NCBI RefSeq assembly: GCF_000471905.2
Contig: NW_006496667.1
Location: 15,614 to 79,613 of the forward strand
Source of the DNA: Amborella trichopoda
Lineage: Eukaryota > Streptophyta > Magnoliopsida > Amborellales > Amborellaceae
Direction of reading: 5' to 3'
Length of the DNA: 64,000 bases
The notes under the pieces were generated by a model. It saw nothing but the letters and a program-made list of their open reading frames with translations. It had not been told where the DNA came from and made no database searches. Below, in pieces: positions 54,384 through 64,000 of the stretch (the first letter of the stretch is position 1; every line of letters begins with the position of its first letter). The position numbers and the translations under genes were made by a program.

Positions 54384-56290
54384 CACATCTAGAATAAACA
54401 TTTTAAAGAAGTTCTTAGATTCCTACATTAATTACCATCATACTTGCAAGGTTGAATCTCATGTACTTTATTAAATCATTATGATGTGACTTTTAAATTT
54501 TCTTTTGGTTATATTTTACCTTTCTTTAGATTGAAATATATAAAGAGATAAGAGATTAGAAATATTTATATTTTTTATTTTATGCCTTCTACATGTAATT
54601 ATTTATACTCAAAATTGTGGGTAGGGGACTACACCCCTGCTTTCATTCTGGGTGCAAACAATCGATAAGTTGGTAGAGTATGAGTCACGTCAAATTACAT
54701 TCCGAAGGAGAACCTAAGACCTTATCTCTTTAAGATTGCCAACAAAACTTGCTTCCCTTTCATCTCAACTTTGGAACTTGACCAAGAAGATTTAGGAAAA
54801 AGTTTGAAGATAAGAGGAATATTTTAAGAAAATTGATGTAAAAAGAGAACAAAAGCATAAAACCATAAGTAAGCAACTAAACTAGGAAGCTACAAATAAA
54901 CATGGGTGAAGAATCTAAGTACTAGATACAAGAATAATAAGAAATTGAAGAGCATGGAGGCAAAAAAATAAGACTAATCTAAATATGCATAACATAGGAC
55001 AAAGGAGAGAGATAATACCATGGCGATGTGGGCATGATTGCGAAGAAGCAAGATGATGAGGTCCTCGTCGACGAGGCACAGAGATATGAGTATGAGATAC
55101 GAATAAAGATAATAATATAACATGAAAAAAAAAAAAAAAAGAAGAAGAAGAAGAAGAGAGGAGAGTAGAAGATAGTAAATACTAATAAATAATACGCAAT
55201 AAAAATAACAAGACTAAATAAAATAAAGAAATGAAAGAAAATAGCATAAGAAATAGAGTTAGGGTGAAAGAGACAGAGAGAAGGAGAGAATGATGCATTA
55301 GAAAATGGATAATTGAATAAGTACATAGTATGTACTAACAAAAAGTAATAAAAGGGCGAGAAAGTGATATATAACTAGGAGAAGATGAAGACGACTGACA
55401 TATTGAACAACAGATAGGGGAAAAAGATAAAATAAATACAAAAGGGGGCAGAACATGAGAGAGGTGAAGTAGACGATGTCGAAGTCATAAGATAACCCGA
55501 AAGAAAAGAGATTAAAGCAACATATTCCTAACTAAGGCGGAAAAGCATAATAAGGGAAAACCAACTAACATTCAAGTAGAATGCACAGGAGACGGGAGAG
55601 ATCCATATCCTCATACTAATAAAGAAGGGGAAGAAGCGCAAACACAATCAGCAAAAGAAATGGGTGGAGCTAGGCATAAAAAAACTATTAGCAAATAGAG
55701 AAGATGAAAAATCAAAGGGAAGATATAGAATCTATACTAAGAAATGTGGAAAAACAAGAAGAGACTCCGATACTACAAACCAACAAGAATACATGTTGTA
55801 AAAGGAAATTAAATCATAATTTGATGAAAAAGAGAAGCAGGAGAGAGATCTACCCCATCATTATTAATAGTAAAGAGAGAAAGATGAATAAACACAAAGA
55901 TCCTAATTAGAAATAAATGCTCTCAAGAAAGGAATGAAGATTACTTAATGATGAGAGTGAGAGATAAAAGAGGTTTGTTGAGAAGAGATCTACGTCATTG
56001 GAGGAATATGGAGAAGTAATAAATGCCAAAACAAAGAAATAAATACAAATCAACAAAAGGGAAAATGAGAGTAAATATAACTAACTTAGCACAATAAATA
56101 CTACATTAAATAAGAGAGCATTAAAAGTAGGTAAAAACATGACGAAATAAAGAAAAGCGAGCAAGTCTAACTAAAAAAGATAAAGAGAACTTTATCAAGG
56201 AATGAAGAAGAGAAAAAAAATCATAAGTGTGAATGATAAATGAAAATAAATCTTAGGAAACAAATAAATGGAAGAAGAGAGGGGAAAATG
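54384..56290. other. A-rich DNA without recognisable genes
   Basis: From about 54840 to 56280 the plus strand is strongly A/G-rich. It includes an A run plus (GAA)n at 55123-55162. The Phe-rich minus-strand frame 54979-55341 is due to this composition. No element ends found. Confidence 0.4.
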
Positions 56291-58073
56291 ACATAAATGC
56301 CAGGCCCGACACCCAGAGTCGGCACCAATTCAGATAGTAAATTTACACAATCAACCCGAACTTTCTCGGTTTTTAACGTGGCAAGTAGAAATAGGAAGAA
56401 GGAGGCCCAGAAGGTTTGATTATCTGGACCGCCTTGGGTTGAAGTGTAACATGAAGGGGTTTGTATTTGCAGCTTTGGATTGAAGGGTTTGGTAGGATGG
56501 GGTTGCTCAAAGGGGGTCTTCTCTCAAACTCTAGCCTAGGTTCAAAATCTAGAGATTTTTAAGCATAGTCTAGGCAAAAAAATATCAAGGTCCCAGACCC
56601 TTTTCTTGAGGTGAAGGGGGTTTCTTATTAGCAAAATGAACCCATAACAGCCTGTATCCACTATTGTGTGAAATTTGGTGTCAGCAGAGCATTGACGCCA
56701 TTTGGAATGATGCTAACGCTGGTTGGACTGACACCAAATCATTATTGCTAGCCATAATGACAGTCAGATGAAATTAATTGCTCATGAATGCTGGTTTGTA
56801 CGATCTGTCCGAGTTTGGTGCCATTGGCAATGGTGTTGGCAGCATTCCGAGTGCCACCCAGCACTTTTCAGGACACATGGCTGGTCGGACCTGATTTTTC
56901 TTCTTGCAGACGGCGGGAAAAATCCTCTCTCAAACAACCACAGAGGGTTCACATGTGTTACACGTGTGCTCTCCTATGTGCAGATAGGAACCAACAAAGA
57001 GAGATTTTATGACACGGGCATTTCAACGCTTACATCGTTGTTTTGGGGTTCGGAACACACTCGGGCAGTTTTGCCCTCTTAGAACAATTACGAAGCCCTC
57101 CGGCTGTCTGCCAGTGCGGCTTGGATACAAACTCTCCTCAGGCTTTTCAACTAGCTGCTTCGTTCTCTCTGATTAAAAACTATATTATGGACTCGGTTCT
57201 ACTCCTCTACAGTGGCTCGCTCAAATGAGGGTTGGCTAACAAAAGGAGGGGACGAGGGAGAGAGGTGATGAAGATCCCCTCTCCGTGCGAACATTGTGCG
57301 CTCGGGTGATTAGAGTAATCAAAGGTTTAGAACCCTCTTGATTTTTTGACTCAGGAAGACTCCTCCTGAGCGACTGAGGGACAGAGCGTATGCGTCTCCA
57401 ACAACTCAACCCGACTGTACAGAGAAGAAGTTAGAGCGATGATCTAAGGGTTGGAATCGTTAGGTTGACTCTGAGGGGTATTGGTTCGAGCATGTGTAGG
57501 ATAGCAGGGGTGCTATATGTTACCGCAGGTTTTTTCTGCGTTTGTGCTAGAGATACGAGGGGAGAGAGACACGACCGTGCATTCTCCGCTGGCACAGGTT
57601 ACTGTGCGGGGCAAGTAACAAGTAGAAGAGAGAGAAGAAATAAAGAATATGAAGAGAGGATTAGAACCGCGTGACTAGCAAAGGTTAGGGGTAGTTTCTC
57701 TCTCTGAAAAGTTCTTTCTCTCTTCGGTGCTAGATCCAAGGGTTAGGAGCAAGAGACAAGTGGAAACAAGCTTATCGCCTCTATTTCATTATTGAATGAT
57801 TCGGCCCTTTTACAATTGCCCTAGGTTTATATTTATAGAGGATCCACAAAATAAGGGTGGATACTCAAAACTAAACCTAATTACAATTAAAATAAATTAT
57901 AATAAAATCTTGAATTTAAGAATAAAGACAAAAATGCCCGTTAAACCTTTATGCAAATGGCGAAACCATCCCTCTTTGAGGGGCCTTTCAACATTACCAG
58001 ATCTTGGAAGCTTTTTCGAATAGTTGTGATAATGTTTGCAACGATCAATCATCGTAGTCTTGATACTTGTTTG
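56291..58073. other. Probable retroelement-derived DNA, unassigned
   Basis: Less AT-rich than its left flank. On the minus strand 'TATAAATATAAACC' (57826-57839) looks like an LTR TATA box. No pol domain, primer site or LTR end could be placed. The frames 56768-57082 and 57465-57674 are not recognised. Confidence 0.3.
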
Positions 58074-59059
58074 TGTCACGACCCCGCCCCCAAACGCTTT
58101 ACCGTACACGACAGATGGTGCCCGAGCGCGGGTCCGTGACCCAGAGGTAGTGTTTGCCACTCAGGTCGAAGCGAACTCAACGCCTTTATCTCGGTAATCA
58201 AAGAAAACCATGGGAAAAACTAAATTGATAACTTCAAGTACATGTGAATACTTAAACACTTAGGGAACCCATTCATCCAAAAAGGCACTTCATAACATTT
58301 CTTCCAAAAATGACAATTGGGTTTGGGGCACCAGGGCCCAATAATACATATTTTTCAAAAATATATAAAATTCAAGGCTAACCGCCCAACCACATACAAG
58401 ATCTAGACTTCTCCTTCAGAGTAACTAGCTTCGACCCCCAACTGCAAGCCCATGCTTCTGACTCTAGATCTGTCGCTATTAGTCTACAAGGAGGGAAAAA
58501 AAACAGGGGGATGAGCTCTATAGCTCAATAAGTGGATCTAGTTACTATACATCATTAATGAGTTCACTCATGCATCATAAGCAGTTCATTCAACTATAAG
58601 AAGTTATAGTGCAGCAATCATGTAAATCAATAATCAGGCCAATACATCAATTATAGGAATTATATCCAAATGTCTATTATCACTTGATCATCAAAATCAT
58701 TAGCATGCATATTTACCATTCAAATTTACCTACTCACTCCTTAATTCACCTACTCCCGAAGTAGAAGCTCTATCCATCAGGCTAAGCCAATTCCATTGTT
58801 TAGGACCTCTACCATCTCTCAGGAGGGAGAGAAGTGACAAGTGGGGAAATCCACTTCGTAATGCCCTCGTACTCACACAAACGGACCCCAACACACTTTG
58901 GGGGGGTCGATAGGCACTTACCTTGCAATGCGTCGGTCACTAGTCTCATCTCATGAATCTTGGGGGGGGGGGGGCTGCGACCCTCCCTTTTTACTTCCCT
59001 TAACTCCATCCTATCATTCAGCAAATTTGGGGACATAGCCGGTGTCACTTTTCTCAGTA

Positions 59060-59245
59060 TAGCAGTCCCTACTGTTGATGGGTGTCCCATTACGTAGCGG
59101 GCAGTACCAGTAAAGCAGTATACACTACCTATGGGTGCCCCATCTCGTAGTGGCCAGTATCACAGTATCATAATAAAACAGTACCCACTACTGATGGGCA
59201 TCCCATAGCGTAGTGGTCAGTATCACAGTATCATAACATGCTCAA
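59060..59245. repeat. Tandem repeat, about three 60-70 base units
   Basis: Units of the type 'tactgatgggtgtcccata' then 'gcgtagtggtcagtatcaca' occur at about 59068, 59125 and 59188. Confidence 0.7.
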
Positions 59246-59584
59246 GCATTAAATCTACTTATACTGAATCGGTGTCTTATGACAAATAATCCAAATTTTC
59301 ATTATGTAAAAGTTGAATCTTACTCAGAGTTATCCAGCAGTCACGTACCATTATGACACTTATCATATAGCACTCGTCATGGAATTATCACATTAACATG
59401 ACATTATCGATTTTCACATAACTCATAGCTACATAACATCGTCCACATAACACTCTAGCATTTAGTATTCATCACATGAAAATTAACACAGCACTCACGC
59501 TCATCACTTATCAAAGATGATACATTGCTACTGGAATTGCTTAGTGAGTAATTCAGAAAAAGGGTAATAGAAAACGAGCATAAC

Positions 59585-60144
59585 ACAAATTTTTGTGACG
59601 TGCGATAGTGATGCACCCCTCTTCTCGGGGGCGTAACTCCCAATTTAAGGAGAATTTCAAAGTGCCTTAAGCCTGCGAATTTAAGTTTACACACGGAACT
59701 TTAAAATAGCAGTGATCTGAAGAGATTTGGGTGTCATTTGATAGGTCAAAACCTTGGCACACAAACAAAGATAGTTGCTGGAATTTTTCTGCAACAGTGA
59801 ATAGTGACCTGCCCGCCCGCATATTTCGAGGCATAACTTTTAATCTAAGGGGAATTTCAAAATCCTCCAAACATGTGGTTTTAAGATCATTCATAGATCT
59901 TTCAAATGGTGGTGGTTTGAAAGTATTTAGACATAATTTTATTGGTCAAAAGCTTGGTGCAAAATAAGTTACAATTGCTAGAATTTCAGTGATTGCAGAC
60001 AGCGACCTACCCCCACATTTTGGGGCATATCTTTTGATCCACACAAAATTTGAACATGATGTAAAAGGAAAACTTAGATGCTTGTCTGTCATTTAAAACT
60101 GATTTGAGCTCATTTGGACCCCGTTTAGTCACTGAAGAGTTCAT
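59585..60144. repeat. Three diverged tandem units of about 200 bases
   Basis: Each unit starts near 'gtgacctgcccgcccgca' and continues 'ggcataacttttaatctaag', 'gaatttcaaa', and later 'ttggtcaaaagcttgg'. Units begin about 59598, 59800 and 60002. The third is cut by the LTR at 60145. Confidence 0.6.
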
Positions 60145-61070
60145 TGTAACATCCCCCATAGTTCCTGGAAATTGTCCCTTTTTCAAATTGTAGCATGCTT
60201 CCAAGTGAAATGCACCATTTCACAAGCCAATGTAAACTCTGATGCAATACATTATTTATATTGAGCAAATTTTGCAAGGAAACTTATTCCATACATATAT
60301 CAAGTTCATTATCAATATTCAATCACTCATTTAAGAGTATTTTAATTCATCAACATTCCTACATCCCATTCTATCATCTCACCCATCATATTTACTCAAG
60401 TTTGATCTCTATCAATTTAAGTGATGGATGGCACTAAACCAACTTACCTGGTTCTTCACGGTGTCTCCAAAGTCCACTCACATGCCTCCTCAAGCTCCAA
60501 GCGAAGGCTTCTCCATGGGCAGCAGTTCACCCTGCCACTTGCTTCTTAGAGAGCGAGAGAAGGTATGAGGCAAGTGAGGCAAATGAGGGGAAACGATGTT
60601 GAAAAAGAGGAGGGGAGAGGCTTAAGTATTCACGGTTGGTGGGATTCATTGTGGCTGACGGGTAGGTGAAAGTCATTGTGGCTGACTGTGGGCAGCGCTG
60701 ACACATACGGTTTGACCGAGCACTCATGGTGCTGCCCTTTATTCAAGCATGATGTTGCTCATCCTTTGCCTTCACAGACGGCGATAGTTCTCATGCGCGC
60801 TGCGTTGGTCCAACTCACGCACGGCGATACTCCCTTGTTTTACATGTGGCGATGCCCAAACGGCACTACTCGATTTCATGTGTGACATTACCTATTTCAC
60901 GCCCAGCGATACCACCATTCACGCACAACAATGGCCTCTTACACGTGCAACAATAAGTCTCCTTTCTTAGCGTTGGGCACGTGCCTCTTCTTCTACATAC
61001 ACAGCGTTGCCCCTCTACTGACTCCATCGTCATGCATGTCTCATGACTGGGAAAATTTTTGATCCTTACA
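60145..61070 (-). mobile_element. 3' LTR of a Ty3/gypsy chromovirus
   Basis: On the minus strand it starts TGTAAGGATC directly after the polypurine tract and ends GGGGGATGTTACA, giving TG...CA ends and 926 bases. Its TATA-like 'TATAAATA' (minus, 60253-60260) would leave a short R-U5 of about 100 bases. The 5' LTR lies beyond the window, so the TTCAT target flank (60140-60144) cannot be checked. Confidence 0.75.
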
Positions 61071-61089
61071 TCATCCCCCCTTAAAAAGG
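61071..61089 (-). other. Polypurine tract of the chromovirus
   Basis: The minus strand reads CTTTTTAAGGGGGGATGA immediately before the LTR start. This is the plus-strand primer position expected just upstream of a 3' LTR. Confidence 0.7.
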
Positions 61090-61479
61090 ATTTTGTCCTC
61101 AAAATCATGTTTGTGCCAATAAAAAAGGTGGGGGTACTTTTCCCAAATTTCATCCTCCCGTTCCCATGTTGATTCTTCTCTTGAGTGATATTGCCATTGT
61201 ACCTGGATGAGGGGAATTTATTTATTGTGTAACACTTGTTTTCTTCGGTCTAATATCCCAATTGGGGGTTCAACATAAGTCAAGTCCGATCGGTTCGTAC
61301 TCCAAACCATGGGACTGGAGCAGCGATACATGAAAAACATTGTGAATGCTGGCCAACTTAGGAGGTAGGGCAAACCGGTATGCCATGTTTCCAACTCTTT
61401 CAAGAATTTCAATAGGCCCAATGAATCGTGGGCTTAATTTTCCTTTTCTACCAAATCTCGTAATACCCTTGGTTGGCAA
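61090..61479 (-). pseudogene. Integrase C-terminus and chromodomain end
   Basis: 61479-61270 reads 'RFGRKGKLSPRFIGPIEILE' and 'HNVFHVSLLQ', the GPY/F-type integrase tail. A frameshift follows. 61240-61090 then reads 'QWQYHSREESTWEREDEIWE' and 'KYPHLF', the typical end of a chromovirus chromodomain, finishing with a stop at the polypurine tract. Confidence 0.8.
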
Positions 61480-61763
61480 TACCTACAGGAAGACGATCAC
61501 CCAATTCAAATTTGAGGTCTCTCCTGCAGTTATCGGCGTAACTCTTCTGCCGACTTTGGACTGCCCTAAGCCTCTCTCAAATTAAGGAAACTTTCTCAAA
61601 AGCATCTGAACTATTTCGGGCCCCAATAATTTCCTTTCGCTCACTTCATCCCAACAGATTAGCGACCTACACTTTCTTCCATACAGGGCCTCAAAAGGCG
61701 TCATTTGAATACTGACTTGGAATCTATTGTTGTAAGCAAACTCTATCAAGGCAAGTTGTCCTC

Positions 61764-62795
61764 CTAGTTTCCCTTAAAATCAATGACACACGCCCTAACC
61801 ATGTCTTCCAATGTATGAATGGTTATATTTGATTGTCCATCTGTTTGGGGGTGAAAGGCGGTGCTAAAGGCAAGTCGGGTCCCCAAAGCTGATTGCAGAC
61901 TTGCCCAAAATCTAGAGGTGAACCTGGTGTCCCTGTCTGATACAATACTGATAGGCACCCTGTGTAATCTCATAATTTCTCTGATGTACAATTGGGCCAG
62001 CTTATCCAGGGTATAGGTCATGCGAATCGATAGGAAGTGAGCTACCTTAGTTAATCAATCTACCACAACCCAAATACTGTCACACCTTGCACTTGACCTT
62101 AGCAATCCTGAGACAAAATCCATCGTGATGTGTTCCCATTTCCATTCCAGTATGGTTAATGATTGTAGTAGTCCGGTGGGTTTTTGATGTTTCGCCTTCA
62201 CTTGCTGACATATCAAGCACTTAATGACAAATTGGGCCACATCCTGTTTCATGTTGTTCCACCAGAAGACCCTCTTCAGATCCTGGTACATCTTTGTACT
62301 TCCCGGGTGCACCGTGTAGCAGGAGTGGTGTGCTTCTTCTAGAACAACCCTTTTTACACTCTCGTCATTAGGAACACATACTTGGTCCTTGAATCTCAAC
62401 AACTCATCACCATCTATAGAGAAGTCCTCTTTTTCCTCCATTTTTATTTTTTCACGGACCTTCATAAATTGAGGATCTTCTTTTTGCGCTACTTGGATCT
62501 GTTGAAAAAGTTGGGGCTCCATTCTCAGACACGAAAACATTCCTACCCCATCACTAAGGGACCGAGATGGGTGCCATTCCACCACATCTTCTAATAGTTT
62601 CATCTCTCGAACCATCAGATGTGCCACTGAGACGACAACTTTCCAGCTTAAAGCGTCGGCTACTACGTTAGTCTTGCTTGGATGGTAATCGATTGTACAA
62701 TCGTAATCATGCAATAGGTCCATCCATCTTCTTTGTCTCATATTCAACTCATTCTGAGAAAATAGGTACTTAAGACTCTTGTAGTGTGTGAACAC
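61764..62795 (-). pseudogene. Chromovirus RNase H end and integrase (broken)
   Basis: The open frame of 246 residues at 62795-62055 contains the RNase H end ('YHPSKTNVVADALS'), the H-H-C-C finger ('HHSCYTVHPGSTKMYQDL', 'KCLICQQVK') and the first catalytic Asp ('ITMDFVSGL'). The frame 62021-61764 continues the core with 'IVSDRDTRFTSRFWASLQ'. At the third catalytic position 'DGQSNITIHTLED' has Asn where Glu is expected, so strand transfer should be abolished. A short frame break separates the two frames. Confidence 0.85.
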
Positions 62796-62900
62796 CTTAA
62801 ATTAGGCCCCATAGAGGTAGTGTCTCTAGATCCTTAATGCAAATACTACTACCGCCTGCTCCAAGTCATGAGTTGGGTAGTTTTGCTCATACGACTTCAA

Positions 62901-64000
62901 TTATATGGAGGCATAAGCAATGACCTTACCTCTCTGTATGAGTACACCTCCAAGCCCTTTATGAGATGCATTTGTATAAACTACGAAGTCTTCATTCCTT
63001 TCGCGCAAGGTTAGTATTGGGGTTGTGGTTAGTCTCTTCTGAAGTTCCTGGAAGCTTCTCTCACAGTCCTCTGACCATACAAATCTCACGTTCTTCTGGG
63101 TCACCCGAGTTAGGGGAAGCGCTATCCTTGAGAATCCCTCTACAAAGCGCCTGTAGTATCCTGCCAACCCCATAAAACTATGAACTTTGGTCACATTCGT
63201 TGGTCTCTCCCACTTAAGCATTGCTTCAATCTTGGAGGGGTCAACCGTGTTCCCATCCTTAGAAACGATGTGACTTAGGAAGGCTACGCTAGGGAGCAAA
63301 AACTCACTCTTGCTTAACTTAGCATACAGTCTCTTCGCCTCCAAAGTTTGCAAGACAACTCTCATATGCTTTTGATGTAGTTCTCAGCTTTTCAATTATA
63401 CCAAAATATCATCGATGAAGACCACTACGAAATCATCCAAGAAGGGTCGAAACACACTATTCATCAAATCCATGAACACATCAGGGGCATTGGTTAACCC
63501 GAACAGCATGACAAGGAACTCATAATGACCATATCGAGTTCTGAAAAGTGGTCTTTGGGATGTCTCCCTACTTGACTTGCAATTGGTGACATCTCGATCG
63601 GAGGTCAATCTTCGAAAACACTTGGGCCCCTTAGAGCTGGTCGAAAAGGTCATCGATCCTACGCAGGGGATACTTATTCTTCATTGTTACTTGGTTCAAC
63701 TGCTTATAATCAATACACAGTCTCAGGGACCCGTCTTTCATTTTCACAAACAGGACCGGTGCACCTCAGGGCAACACACTAGGTCGAATGAACCCCTTAT
63801 TCAATAATTCTTGCAACTGCTCTTTCAGCTCCTTCAACTCTGATGAAGCCATTCTATACGGAGCTTTGGAGATGGGAACAGTGCCAATGACAACATCTAT
63901 CTCAAATTCAATTTCCCTCACAGGAGGTAGGGATGACAACTCTTCTAGAAATATCTCAGGTTCCTCTCTTACTATAGGTTTCCCCTCTAGCTGGGACTAG
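62901..64000 (-). pseudogene. Chromovirus RT and start of RNase H (broken)
   Basis: Near 63860-63660 the frames read '[20 protein letters not shown]', '[13 protein letters not shown]', '[15 protein letters not shown]', '[17 protein letters not shown]'. At 63396-63550 '[20 protein letters not shown]' and the catalytic 'FIDDILV' are intact. The thumb and RNase H start at 62901-63365 ('[20 protein letters not shown]', '[17 protein letters not shown]'; the first RNase H Asp reads Asn). Confidence 0.85.

Larger units (their letters stand above)
58074..60144. repeat. LTR-like repeat DNA interrupted by a chromovirus
   Basis: Starts TGTCACGACCCCGCCCCC, a typical terminus of plant chromovirus LTRs. 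It contains a run of 13 G near 58963 and two tandem arrays described separately. It ends where the LTR at 60145 was inserted. A second boundary was not found, so its extent is an estimate. Confidence 0.4.
61080..64000 (-). mobile_element. Ty3/gypsy chromovirus internal region (runs off window)
   Basis: Reading leftwards from the window edge the order is pre-RT region, RT, RNase H, integrase and chromodomain, then polypurine tract and 3' LTR. RT-RH-integrase with a C-terminal chromodomain marks the chromovirus (Tekay/Del-like) clade. This is the best-preserved element here, but stops and frameshifts occur at 63366-63395, 62796-62900, 62022-62054 and 61480-61760. Gag and protease lie outside the window. 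Confidence 0.85.

Noticed and set aside
54979..55341. 120-residue minus frame rich in Phe and Ser
   Set aside because: Comes from the A/GAA-rich stretch; no coding features.

Overview
This window is nuclear DNA from a flowering plant with a large, transposon-rich genome; the species cannot be told from the sequence. The evidence is one host gene with plant-style GT-AG introns and a plant organelle transit peptide. It is embedded in relics of plant Ty3/gypsy, Ty1/copia, LINE, SINE, hAT, plant-mobile-domain and pararetrovirus-like elements.

The only apparently intact host gene is an aconitate hydratase (ACO) on the minus strand. I assembled 20 exons from 53357 down to 16032. They join in frame into a 2994-base coding sequence (997 residues plus stop). 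All three iron-sulphur cysteines are present (C537, C603, C606), with the 66- and 3-residue spacing of the aconitase/IRP1 family. Exon 1 codes only for the transit peptide. The gene spreads over 37.3 kb because intron 2 (18.7 kb) and intron 15 (8.0 kb) are full of nested insertions.

Layout: 1-4.4 kb holds a long repeat copy and several tandem repeat blocks. A short ARGONAUTE4-like gene fragment lies at 4.45-4.60 kb. At 5.0-7.6 kb is a dead Tat-like Ty3/gypsy pol (minus), followed by GA-rich tandem repeats. At 9.2-11.6 kb is a second copy of the first repeat. At 11.6-14.4 kb is a dead Ty1/copia pol (plus). The ACO gene fills 16.0-53.4 kb. A truncated Au-type SINE sits in intron 19. Intron 15 holds a plant-mobile-domain relic split by a LINE fragment. 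Intron 2 holds, in order, a LINE fragment, two hAT-type non-autonomous elements, a pararetrovirus-like protease/RT/RNase H relic, a copia RT relic, a gag/LTR relic with a tRNA-Met primer site, and a chromovirus relic. Upstream of ACO are a hAT-type MITE (54.05-54.38 kb), unassigned A-rich sequence, LTR-like tandem repeats, and the 3' two-thirds of a chromovirus (60.1-64.0 kb) with its 3' LTR and polypurine tract.

All mobile-element coding regions seen are broken by stops, frameshifts or changed catalytic residues. The most informative structures are a hAT insertion whose empty site survives in a second repeat copy 8 kb away, the ARGONAUTE-like fragment next to a retroelement, the LINE-in-mobile-domain nesting with a 17-bp target duplication, and a 0.56-kb inverted repeat inside intron 2 that could fold in the ACO pre-mRNA. 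All coordinates and similarities were judged by eye.
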